A stretch of DNA of 64,000 bases from an uncultured Oscillospiraceae bacterium. Its GTDB lineage: Bacteria; Bacillota; Clostridia; Oscillospirales; Acutalibacteraceae. The translations under genes were made by a program, and so were the position numbers. Location of the stretch: assembly GCA_900549055.1 (NCBI GenBank), contig URNB01000001.1:1-64000 (forward strand). The letters are read 5' to 3'. Shown piece by piece: positions 8,703 through 15,974 of this stretch. Position 1 is the stretch's first letter. Every line of letters begins with the position of its first letter. The notes below the pieces were generated by a model, which did no database searches, was not told the origin of the DNA, and saw only the letters and a list, made by a program, of their open reading frames with translations.

Positions 8703-9770
8703 TTATTCGCCGGTGTAGGTAGCGTAGGGGATATTAACTCTCCACTTGCCTACGAGATTTTCGCTGTCAAGTCCGTCAAGGGCTTCCTTATCGCCGAAGA
8801 AGTTCTGGGTAATGGAAATAATAGCCTTTGCCATACCGTCGGCGTCCTGCTTGATTGTACCTACCATAGCGCCGCTCTTAATAGCGGATTTAGCGGCGTC
8901 GGTCGCGTCAACACCGAATACCGGAATAGCCTTTGCGCCCTCTTTATTGTAGCCTGCGGTCTGCAAGGAGGAAATTGCTCCGAGCGCCATATCGTCGTTG
9001 TTTGCGATTACAAGCTCAACCATATTCCTGTTGCTCTCACTGTACTGCGCTAAAATTGTACCCATATAATCGGTAGCGGCAGCAGACGACCACTGACCGT
9101 TCTGGTCTACAAGGTATTTGTTCTTATTTGAAGCGTCATAGAATTCAAGCTCGGGCTTGCCTGCAGCTTTGAGCACCTTGTTAGCGTCCTCAACGCCGTA
9201 CTGTGTGCGGGCGATAGCCTCCATGTTGCCTTCCTGACCCTTGAACATTACATAGCTTATCTTTCCGTCGCCGTTAAGGTCAAGCTTATTGTAATTATCA
9301 ACAAGATACTTGCCTATCATTTCGCCCTGCATATGACCTGCCATTTCGTAATCGGTTCCTACGAATACGCACTTGTCATAGCTGGTTACAACCGATTCCT
9401 CAACAGAACGGTTGAAGAAGATTACCGGAACATTTTTCGCTTTTGCCTGGTCGATAATGTTCTGCGCCGCGTCGTTTGAGCCGGTGTCAACAACATTAAC
9501 TACAAGGAGCTTTGAGCCTTTCGCAAGAGCGGTGGTTACCTGCTCGGTTTGGGTGGTCTGGTTGCCGTTTGCGTCATAATTCTGGAATTTCAGCCCAGCG
9601 TCCTTCAAGAACTTATCCATTGCCGAACGAACGCTTGAAATGTAGGTGTCGCTGTAGGTGTAGTAGAAAACCGAAACCTCGCCGTCGGATGAACCGCCGT
9701 CGCCCGAGCCGCAAGCGGTAAGACCTAAAGCAAACGCCAAAGTAAGAATTACTGCTAATATTTTTTTCAT
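8703..9770 (-). CDS. mglB: Galactose/glucose-type substrate-binding lipoprotein (MglB-like)
   Basis: This 355-residue protein has a lipoprotein signal (lipobox LTAC, Cys20) and a type I periplasmic-binding fold. Features matching galactose-binding protein are an EF-hand-like calcium loop in the middle (LDLNGDGKISYVMFKGQEG), an aromatic-rich start (FYYTYSDTYISSV) and a late ANNDDMALGAISSLQ segment. It captures the sugar outside the membrane for the MglA/MglC-like transporter. It is the first gene of the operon, separated from mglA by a 13-bp stem-loop. Galactose, glucose or a methyl-galactoside is the likely ligand. Confidence 0.92.
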   Translation of the reverse strand: MKKILAVILTLAFALGLTACGSGDGGSSDGEVSVFYYTYSDTYISSVRSAMDKFLKDAGLKFQNYDANGNQTTQTEQVTTALAKGSKLLVVNVVDTGSNDAAQNIIDQAKAKNVPVIFFNRSVEESVVTSYDKCVFVGTDYEMAGHMQGEMIGKYLVDNYNKLDLNGDGKISYVMFKGQEGNMEAIARTQYGVEDANKVLKAAGKPELEFYDASNKNKYLVDQNGQWSSAAATDYMGTILAQYSESNRNMVELVIANNDDMALGAISSLQTAGYNKEGAKAIPVFGVDATDAAKSAIKSGAMVGTIKQDADGMAKAIISITQNFFGDKEALDGLDSENLVGKWRVNIPYATYTGE

Positions 9771-9817
9771 TTTGAGTTGCCTCCGTTTCTTTATTCGACT
9801 TCCTGTCGTCGAGTATT

Positions 9818-9846
9818 ATTATATTTCGGAAGTCTCGCTTTTTAAA
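9818..9846 (-). promoter_or_regulatory. Predicted promoter of the mgl operon with overlapping inverted repeat
   Basis: Minus strand TTTAAA (9841-9846), a 17-base spacer and TATAAT (9818-9823). An inverted repeat GACTTCC (9797-9803) ... GGAAGTC (9828-9834) overlaps the -10 and could be an operator. GGAGG lies just upstream of the mglB ATG. Confidence 0.5.
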
Positions 9847-10148
9847 TAGATTTTTCTATCGGAAATGTATAAAAATTTATTCAAAGGTGGATTTTTTTAA
9901 TTGTTTTTTCAAATCCATACCCTACAGCGCCGAAATTATCGCCTTGAAAAAGCTGTAACACCGCGTTTCGGCTGTCCGCTTTTCGCCGTAACACTTTGCG
10001 GAGGAAAACATAAAATATTATCGGACAAATAAATTTTGTTTGATTAAATTCTGTAAATACAGGTAAAAATATAAACAGATTGAGCGGTCGGATGCCGAGT
10101 GCTTCCCATGCTCGACCCACCAGTATTTAAGCGGAGTGTGAAACAGAA
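9847..10148. other. Non-coding region between divergent mglB and the MazF-type gene
   Basis: No convincing gene is seen; in particular no antitoxin-like frame precedes the toxin gene. It is A/T-rich and holds a 12-base palindrome CTGTAAATACAG at 10051-10062, about 85 bases before the toxin start, which could be an operator. A minus-strand open frame here has no Shine-Dalgarno site and no recognisable domain. Confidence 0.5.
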
Positions 10149-10493
10149 ATGAATATAAAGCGGGGAGAAATATACTATGCGGATCTGAGTCCCGTTGTAG
10201 GCTCTGAACAGGGCGGCGTGCGGCCTGTACTTATAATTCAGAACGACGTGGGAAACAAATACAGTCCTACGGTTATAGCCGCCGCAATAACCAGCCAGCG
10301 TGACAAAACGAACCTGCCTACGCATATTTCCGTAAATGCCGACGGCTGCGGGCTGGCAAAGGATTCGATAGTTTTGCTTGAGCAGGTCAGAACCATAGAC
10401 AAGCAGCGGCTTAAGGAAAAGATGGGCTGTCTCGATAACGGCTCTATGGGGCTTGTCGACAAAGCGCTTTCGGTAAGCTTCGGGCTCAATTAA
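10149..10493 (+). CDS. MazF/PemK-family endoribonuclease toxin (EndoA/NdoA-like), no antitoxin adjacent
   Basis: This 114-residue protein spans the whole MazF fold: [20 protein letters not shown] at the start, [21 protein letters not shown] and a late [16 protein letters not shown] segment. MazF enzymes cut single-stranded mRNA at short motifs and are normally neutralised by a MazE antitoxin encoded immediately upstream. Here the upstream 300 bases hold no plausible mazE and the next gene is a regulator remnant, so the gene appears to stand alone. The start is the ATG at 10149 with CGGAGTG upstream. It may be controlled by an antitoxin elsewhere in the genome. Confidence 0.92.
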   Translation: MNIKRGEIYYADLSPVVGSEQGGVRPVLIIQNDVGNKYSPTVIAAAITSQRDKTNLPTHISVNADGCGLAKDSIVLLEQVRTIDKQRLKEKMGCLDNGSMGLVDKALSVSFGLN

Positions 10494-10539
10494 ATAACCC
10501 GAATTCGGCAGACGACGATTTTACCGAATATAGCGGCAG

Positions 10540-10580
10540 GCCGAGTGAACGAATCCATCGTTTGCCCGGCTTTTTCTTTT
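10540..10580 (+). terminator. Rho-independent terminator after the MazF-type gene
   Basis: GCCGAGTGAACGA (10540-10552) pairs with TCGTTTGCCCGGC (10558-10570) apart from one mismatch and two G-U pairs, followed by TTTTTCTTTT. Confidence 0.75.
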
Positions 10581-10598
10581 GCATATTATAAAATATGC

Positions 10599-10628
10599 TT
10601 GACATTGGCGAAAATAAGAATGTAATAT
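10599..10628 (+). promoter_or_regulatory. Predicted promoter of the HTH remnant-acetyltransferase unit
   Basis: TTGACA (10599-10604), an 18-base spacer and TAATAT (10623-10628). A small hairpin GCATAT/ATATGC lies just upstream (10581-10598). Confidence 0.45.
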
Positions 10629-10681
10629 AATTATGGAATAATGCGAAAAATGATAATAACACGGATACCGCTGAAATTATA

Positions 10682-10970
10682 ATGTATCCGATCAAACAGA
10701 GGATATTTCGGTATTTTTTGATTCACGGAACAGGCTCTGTTGATGAGATTAAGAAGAGCATTGCCCGATGTTCCGTGCGCAAGTCTGTACCGTCATATAA
10801 AAATTTCCGCGAACAGCTCCGTTCTTGAGGTCGCAGGCGAAAATCGGATCGCGGTCGGCTACATGAAGAGGAAAGCGTCAAAGGTCGGCAAAATGCGGCA
10901 ATGCGGGAAATCCGCGCTCAAAAAACGGGTTCGGATTATTTTCGTTTGCCTAAAGAGGGATGATTTATGA
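10682..10970 (+). pseudogene. Degraded winged-helix/HTH transcription regulator
   Basis: A regulator of the HTH type common in Clostridia is recognisable in two reading frames. From 10682 one frame reads MYPIKQRIFRYFLIHGTGSV followed by DEIKKS. From about 10755 a second frame continues with ALPDVPCASLYRHI, then SSVLEVAGENRIAVGYMKRK, and ends in CLKRDDL at 10970. The junction near 10750-10760 needs a small frameshift, and the distance from the first helix region to the end is far shorter than the roughly 180 residues usual for the family, so an internal deletion is likely too. The end overlaps the acetyltransferase start by 4 bases (ATGA), which suggests the intact gene was once translationally coupled to it. 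Confidence 0.7.
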
Positions 10971-11725
10971 ACTACATAAGAATCACAAAAGAAAACATCG
11001 ACAAGGAGCATATCTGCTGTGCCATGTCCGGTAAGCAAAGCCTTGCGAAAAAGGACTGGCTGAAGCATCGCTTTGACGAGGGGCTTGTTTTTTACCGCAG
11101 CGAGGAGCGCGGAAAATGCTTTATCGAATATATTCCCGCCGAAAACGCCTGGGTGCCGATCAAAGCGGACGGCTATCTCTATATTAACTGCTTATGGGTC
11201 GCGGGTTCTATGAAAGGACACGGCTATTCAAAGGAGCTGCTTTCGGAGTGTATTAAGGACGCCGAAGCGCAGGGCTCGAAAGGGCTTTGCATTCTCTCCG
11301 CCGAGGGACGAAAACGGGAATTTTTGGCTGACCCGAAATTTCTTGCCTATCGGGGTTTTTCGGCTGCGGACATATCGGACTGCGGAATCAATCTCATGTA
11401 CCTGCCCCTTGAATCCGATGCACAGCCTCCGAAATTCAAGGAATGCGCGAAGCACCCGCAGCTTTGCGAAAGCGGATTTGTGCTTTACTATACAGACCAA
11501 TGTCCCTTTACATATTACTGGGTACCGAGGGTACAGGATGCCGCGCGGGAGCATAACATCCCGTTTAAGGCAATTCACATTACCGACCGGGAAACCGCGC
11601 AAAGCATACCCTCACCGGTTACGACCTACGCCCTGTTTAAGGACGGCAAATTTCTGACCCATGCTATCCAATCAGACAAGAAATTTTTGGCTTTGGCAGG
11701 AGTAAAGCTGCCGCTTACACCTTAG
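10967..11725 (+). CDS. YoaP-type GNAT N-acetyltransferase
   Basis: This 252-residue protein has an N-terminal GNAT acetyltransferase domain (about 1-150; acetyl-CoA-binding region near YINCLWVAGSMKGHGYSKEL) and a C-terminal YoaP-specific domain (about 165-250) that opens with a thioredoxin-like strand and Cys (GFVLYYTDQCPFTYYWVP). The family is widespread in Firmicutes, but its acceptor is not established. Translation starts at 10967 after GAGGGATGATTT and overlaps the regulator remnant by 4 bases. Confidence 0.88.
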   Translation: MNYIRITKENIDKEHICCAMSGKQSLAKKDWLKHRFDEGLVFYRSEERGKCFIEYIPAENAWVPIKADGYLYINCLWVAGSMKGHGYSKELLSECIKDAEAQGSKGLCILSAEGRKREFLADPKFLAYRGFSAADISDCGINLMYLPLESDAQPPKFKECAKHPQLCESGFVLYYTDQCPFTYYWVPRVQDAAREHNIPFKAIHITDRETAQSIPSPVTTYALFKDGKFLTHAIQSDKKFLALAGVKLPLTP

Positions 11726-11849
11726 GCAAGCGAGAATAATCATGAAATCGTTATAGTCTCTGCCGACACACCGTGGGTCATAGTCCCGAATAGCTTTCGG
11801 GCAATGCCTCCGCCATATAGCGCGGTACGATGCTTATTCTCGGCTTGCC
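11725..11849 (+). ncRNA. Candidate structured intergenic RNA or small mobile element
   Basis: A long imperfect inverted repeat encloses about 125 bases directly after the acetyltransferase stop: GGCAAGCGAGAATAATCA (11725-11742) pairs with the region 11831-11849 (rc GGCAAGCCGAGAATAAGCA), with one bulge and one mismatch. Inside lies a perfect hairpin CCCGAA-TAGCT-TTCGGG (11785-11801). GGGTCAT (11775-11781) could pair with ATGACCC (11879-11885) beyond the closing stem, and GTGCCG-ATA-CGGCAC follows at about 11853-11867. I do not recognise a known RNA family. Confidence 0.4.
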
Positions 11850-11923
11850 GCTGTGCCGATACGGCACGAAGATGAAACATGACCCGGAACAAAAAAGCTT
11901 CTTTTTACTTATATCTTTATTTC

Positions 11924-11957
11924 TCTCCTGTTTCAAGGCGGGAGATTTTTTATTTTT
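11924..11957 (+). terminator. Rho-independent terminator downstream of the acetyltransferase region
   Basis: TCTCCTG (11924-11930) pairs with CGGGAGA (11939-11945, one G-U), followed by TTTTTTATTTTTT. Confidence 0.75.
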
Positions 11958-12024
11958 TCGGAATGATTTATAAAAAATACGGTTTTGATGATTATTTTCT
12001 ATAGTTTTTTAATATTTTGCGATA

Positions 12025-12054
12025 TTGAAAAAATAACGCCCGAAACAGTATAAT
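12025..12054 (+). promoter_or_regulatory. Predicted promoter of the secreted-protein operon 12090-18848
   Basis: TTGAAA (12025-12030), an 18-base spacer and a consensus TATAAT (12049-12054), about 35 bases before the start codon at 12090, which is preceded by CGGAGCGG. Confidence 0.65.
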
Positions 12055-12089
12055 TATAATGAAGAAAAAAGTGTTTCGGAGCGGATGCG

Positions 12090-15000
12090 ATGTATAAAAA
12101 AATAACAGCTTTGATTTTGTGCTTTGCGCTTTCGGGAATTTTATTAACGGGTGCGTTTGAAACCGGCGCCGCCGCAGATGTTTGCGCCGTTTACCTTTCG
12201 AGCGACGGCGATGATTCCAACAGCGGTATCACAGCCGATAAACCGCTTAAAACTCTGAAAGCGGCGGTAAATACGGTAAATCGGCTGGAGCTTGTCGGCT
12301 ATAACAGAGTAATAAATATTGTAAAATGCGGCTGGAACGGAATTTCCTTTGATATGTCGGGCTGCACGCCGTATACCGAAATGATTACCCTGACGGCGCC
12401 TTCCGGGCTTACGGTATGGTCGACCTCGGATATGTATCTGGCGGGTCCTTTGACGCTCGATGCGGATTACGGAAATTCCCGCACTCAGAGTGCGCTTAAT
12501 ATTTATACCGGCGGTTACCCCTTCACCCTGCTTTCAAAGGATCAAAAGGGGAATTCAAACATATATGCGGGCTTTAACAGCCGCTTGGGGCTGACAGCCG
12601 ATGAAAAAAGCGGAAATATAGAGTGGAAAAGCGATTTAAAAATAACGCTTGCGGGTGAGCGCGAAATGACGGTCGGCAAGGTTATTGCGGGAAACTGCAG
12701 CGATCCCGGTCACAATGTGATATACGGTACCGCCGATATTCTCATTGATAACCCCAACCTCACCGTTTCCTCATTAAAGCTCGGCAGCAACGGAAACTTC
12801 ACAAACACCGGCACGCAGTCCAACCGCTTTAAGGGTATAAGCATAACCGTAAACAGCGTTAAGGAAATAGCAACCCTTGAGGGTGCTACATATTATAATG
12901 CGGTATATACCGAAGAACTGCGGCTGATATTCAACAACGGCACGGCGGACAGGATAACAGATGCGCTTATTTACGGCAAATACGGAAACACCAATATACA
13001 GGCAGCTAAAAAATGGATTGTCAAAAACGGGACGGATACGCCGATCAAAGCGGGAGCCGAGCCGGGAGTATTTACGGTTGTCGGCGGCAGCACCGTGATC
13101 TTCACGGACGATGAAAATCCGAAGCTTACATATACATCCGAAAAAGGCAATATAACGGTCCCTGCGGGCAGCTACACCGTAACGGCATCAGACACGGAGG
13201 AATATACATTTTCCGAAGGTGTTTTTACCGCCGTCACCGATTTAAAGGACTTTAATCTTACAGATATTGCCCCCGCACAGTCGGGCGGGAAGATATTGCT
13301 CGGCTTTAAAGATGAAAACGGCGGATATTTAAACCGTACCGCAAATTTAAAAATCAAAGCCGGTGAAAGGCTTTACGCCGTATATACCGATTTCCCGGTA
13401 AGCGGCGAAAACGCGGTATTTTCGGTATCGGGCTTTGAAAGGCGCGGCGGCGAAAAGCTCGGAATACGGTTTATTCTTGAAAAAAGAAACGGCTTTGAAG
13501 CGGCGACAGCCCCGCTTTCAGGCATGAAATACGGCTTTGCGGCAATGCCCGAGCATTTTCTGAATATCGGAGAGGCGCTCACGGTCGATAACGAAAACGC
13601 GGCTGTAAGAACTGTCGGCGGCCCCGGCTTCGTCTTTTTTGACGGCAGGGAAAAATTCACCGCCTGCATTACCGGTATTCCCGAAAAGCACTATGCGGAG
13701 GGCTTTGCGGTACGCGGCTTTGTTACCTATACCGATCTTAACGGCAACAGCCGCACCGTTTATACCGAAGTATCTTGCGCCTCATTAATGGAGGCGACCG
13801 CCGATTCGGCACTGAACGGCGGTCTTACCGATTCGGAAAAAGCGGAGACTGCAAGGCTTGCGGACAATTCCCTCTCGCTTAAAAGGGCGTCTCTTGAGAG
13901 CAGTGTTTCAAATCATCCGGACATCGTAAGGAATTCGGTCTCGGGTAATATTTATTATGTTTCCGAAAGCGGCAGCGACTCAAACGACGGTCTTTCCGAA
14001 TTAAAGCCGCTCAAGACTCTATATGGGGTAAGCAATCTTTCCTTAAATGCGGGAGACGCGGTTTTGTTTGAGCGAGGCGGCGTATACCGCACCTCAAAAA
14101 AATATACCGACGGCTCTTCCTTTATACTTAAAAGCGGCGTTTCATACGGTGCATACGGCAAGGGGCAAAAGCCTGTTATAAACGGCTCGTTTGAAAATTA
14201 CGCCGAAAGAAAGTGGAGAAAATACGCCGATAACATTTGGTACATAAGCATTTCAAATATCTCGGCAGATCCCGGTGTTTTGCGTGTGACGACCACCAAA
14301 AATTATTCGTACACGGGCTGTGTCAAGGAAAGCATTGACGCGCTTGCCCGCGAATGGGATTTCTGCAGAGACGGCACAAATTTATATATGTACTGCCAGT
14401 ACGGCGAGCCGACAAATCTTTTAAACGCGATTGAGATAGGCTTCGGCTTTGATATGTTTAAAATAGATAACGCAAGCAATATAACGATTGAAAATTTGAC
14501 CTTCACCTGCGGCGGCAGACACGCAGTGGGCGCTTCAAACGGCGCTGCGAGCATTACGGTAAGGGGCTGCGAATTCAGCTATATCGGCGGCAGCCTGATG
14601 AGCGGCTCCGACGGCACACGTCTCGGTAACGCGGTGGAGTTTTTGGGCAGCAGCTCGGATATACTTGTTGAAAAATGCAAATTCTCCGATATTTACGACA
14701 GCGGCGTGACCTTCCAGGGGCTTTCGGCAAAGGTAAACGGCTTTACCACACGGAGCAATGTCTTTGATAAATGCGGGCTTGCCTCCTTTGAATACTGGCT
14801 CGGCACGGCGGGATACGCCGAAAACATAACCGTTGAGGATAATTATATGTCGAACGCGGGCGGCGGCTTCGGCGGAATCGGAAAAAGAAGCATAAACGCG
14901 AAATATGTCTCTCACATAAGGGCGGACGGCTCAAACCGCATAAGCAATTTCATTATAAGAAACAATGTTCTCGATTCCGCGGCGGACGGCGCGTGCCTTG

Positions 15001-15200
15001 CGGCGCTCTGCTGCTATAAGAGCAGCGGCGGCAGTCTCCCCACACTTTTCCGCAATATATACATAAGAAAATCCGGCGGAGGGCTTTTAAGTGTCAAGAC
15101 CGAATCGGCAGCTGACGCCGCAGTATTTTCGGCGGACGCCACAGGAATTGATTATTTAAAGCAAAGCTTTGATAATAAACCCATTGTAATTTTAAGATAA
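12090..15200 (+). CDS. Secreted 1036-residue protein with two beta-helix modules and an accessory domain
   Basis: The signal peptide is MYKKITALILCFALSGILL followed by a small-residue cleavage region. Two modules open with the same DUF1565-like motif: VYLSSDGDDSNSGITADKPL near residue 34 and YYVSESGSDSNDGLSELKPL near residue 620. The second continues as a right-handed parallel beta-helix (NITIENLTFTCGG, GVTFQGLSAKVNGFTTRSNV, ENITVEDNYMSNAGG). Between them (about 400-600) lies a domain shared with the phosphoesterase gene downstream (IRFILEKRNG ... FTACITGIP ... RGFVTYTDLNGNSRTVYTE). Beta-helix folds of this kind are typical of polysaccharide lyases and hydrolases, but no catalytic set can be assigned. 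There is no dockerin or membrane anchor at the C-terminus. Confidence 0.8.
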   Translation: MYKKITALILCFALSGILLTGAFETGAAADVCAVYLSSDGDDSNSGITADKPLKTLKAAVNTVNRLELVGYNRVINIVKCGWNGISFDMSGCTPYTEMITLTAPSGLTVWSTSDMYLAGPLTLDADYGNSRTQSALNIYTGGYPFTLLSKDQKGNSNIYAGFNSRLGLTADEKSGNIEWKSDLKITLAGEREMTVGKVIAGNCSDPGHNVIYGTADILIDNPNLTVSSLKLGSNGNFTNTGTQSNRFKGISITVNSVKEIATLEGATYYNAVYTEELRLIFNNGTADRITDALIYGKYGNTNIQAAKKWIVKNGTDTPIKAGAEPGVFTVVGGSTVIFTDDENPKLTYTSEKGNITVPAGSYTVTASDTEEYTFSEGVFTAVTDLKDFNLTDIAPAQSGGKILLGFKDENGGYLNRTANLKIKAGERLYAVYTDFPVSGENAVFSVSGFERRGGEKLGIRFILEKRNGFEAATAPLSGMKYGFAAMPEHFLNIGEALTVDNENAAVRTVGGPGFVFFDGREKFTACITGIPEKHYAEGFAVRGFVTYTDLNGNSRTVYTEVSCASLMEATADSALNGGLTDSEKAETARLADNSLSLKRASLESSVSNHPDIVRNSVSGNIYYVSESGSDSNDGLSELKPLKTLYGVSNLSLNAGDAVLFERGGVYRTSKKYTDGSSFILKSGVSYGAYGKGQKPVINGSFENYAERKWRKYADNIWYISISNISADPGVLRVTTTKNYSYTGCVKESIDALAREWDFCRDGTNLYMYCQYGEPTNLLNAIEIGFGFDMFKIDNASNITIENLTFTCGGRHAVGASNGAASITVRGCEFSYIGGSLMSGSDGTRLGNAVEFLGSSSDILVEKCKFSDIYDSGVTFQGLSAKVNGFTTRSNVFDKCGLASFEYWLGTAGYAENITVEDNYMSNAGGGFGGIGKRSINAKYVSHIRADGSNRISNFIIRNNVLDSAADGACLAALCCYKSSGGSLPTLFRNIYIRKSGGGLLSVKTESAADAAVFSADATGIDYLKQSFDNKPIVILR

Positions 15201-15212
15201 GGAGTAATTATT

Positions 15213-15950
15213 ATGAAAAAACTATCAGCGCTGATCGCAACGGCAGTGTTAACGCTGTCGGCGGCACTTTCCGTCTCTGCGGCAGAGCCGACAGCCTCTG
15301 TACCCGTAAGCGACGGAAATGTTTACAAAAATCTTTTTTCGCTCTCGCAGGACGCCGCAGAAGAGGATACGGCGGCAATACCAGCCGAGCTTGAAAAATT
15401 ATCGGGCGCGGTTGACAGCAGAAGCACGGCATATTTAAGCTTTGCGGTTTATGCTCCGGGAGCAGGCAGTTATTCATTCAAGCTTTCCTTTACGGGAACG
15501 GACTATGCCGCAGTAAAGGTGGGAAACACGGTTGTAACGGCATATCCCGACACCGCGTTTTCGCTCACTCTCTCAAAGGGACTGAACCTTATAACCTGCT
15601 TCGGCGCCACCGCAGATCAAAAGGGAGCCGCAATTAAATATACCGCCCTTCTTTGCGAGAACGGACTCAACCCGATCGAGGGCGAGTTTTATTTAAACGG
15701 AGATGTGAACGGCGATAAAGAGGTTGATATAAGAGACCTCGTACGCTACAAAAAATATTTCGCAAATGCCGCCGAAATCAAGGCTGTTTCGGCGGATATC
15801 AACAGCGACGGCACGGTGGACGCCGCAGATATGAGCGTATTGAAGCAATATTTTGTGGGAGCGGAAAGCGCCCTCGGCGCGGTATCGCCGGGTTATGAAA
15901 TAAGCTATGTTATGAGAGATAACGATATTTCGGATAACTGGAATTACTGA
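15213..15950 (+). CDS. Secreted protein with type I dockerin
   Basis: This 245-residue protein has a signal peptide (MKKLSALIATAVLTLSAALS), a beta-rich region of about 130 residues (YLSFAVYAPGAGSYSFKLSF ... LNLITCFGATADQ) that could be a small carbohydrate-binding or adhesion module, and a dockerin at about 165-230. Both dockerin repeats keep the calcium ligands: DVNGDKEVDIRD with helix LVRYKKYF, and DINSDGTVDAAD with helix MSVLKQYF. A dockerin binds a cohesin on a scaffoldin or the cell surface; no cohesin gene lies in the window. It starts 12 bases after the beta-helix gene (AAGGAGT site), so the three secreted proteins are co-transcribed. Confidence 0.85.
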   Translation: MKKLSALIATAVLTLSAALSVSAAEPTASVPVSDGNVYKNLFSLSQDAAEEDTAAIPAELEKLSGAVDSRSTAYLSFAVYAPGAGSYSFKLSFTGTDYAAVKVGNTVVTAYPDTAFSLTLSKGLNLITCFGATADQKGAAIKYTALLCENGLNPIEGEFYLNGDVNGDKEVDIRDLVRYKKYFANAAEIKAVSADINSDGTVDAADMSVLKQYFVGAESALGAVSPGYEISYVMRDNDISDNWNY

Positions 15951-15974
15951 TTTAACGGAAAGGAGTAACGAACT

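Noticed and set aside
9881..10120. Minus-strand frame as an antitoxin or small gene
   Set aside because: It lacks a Shine-Dalgarno site, a recognisable domain and the expected orientation for a mazE gene.
10095..10135. tRNA 3' end (CCACCA near 10120)
   Set aside because: No T-arm GGTTCRA consensus, anticodon arm or acceptor pairing could be drawn around it.
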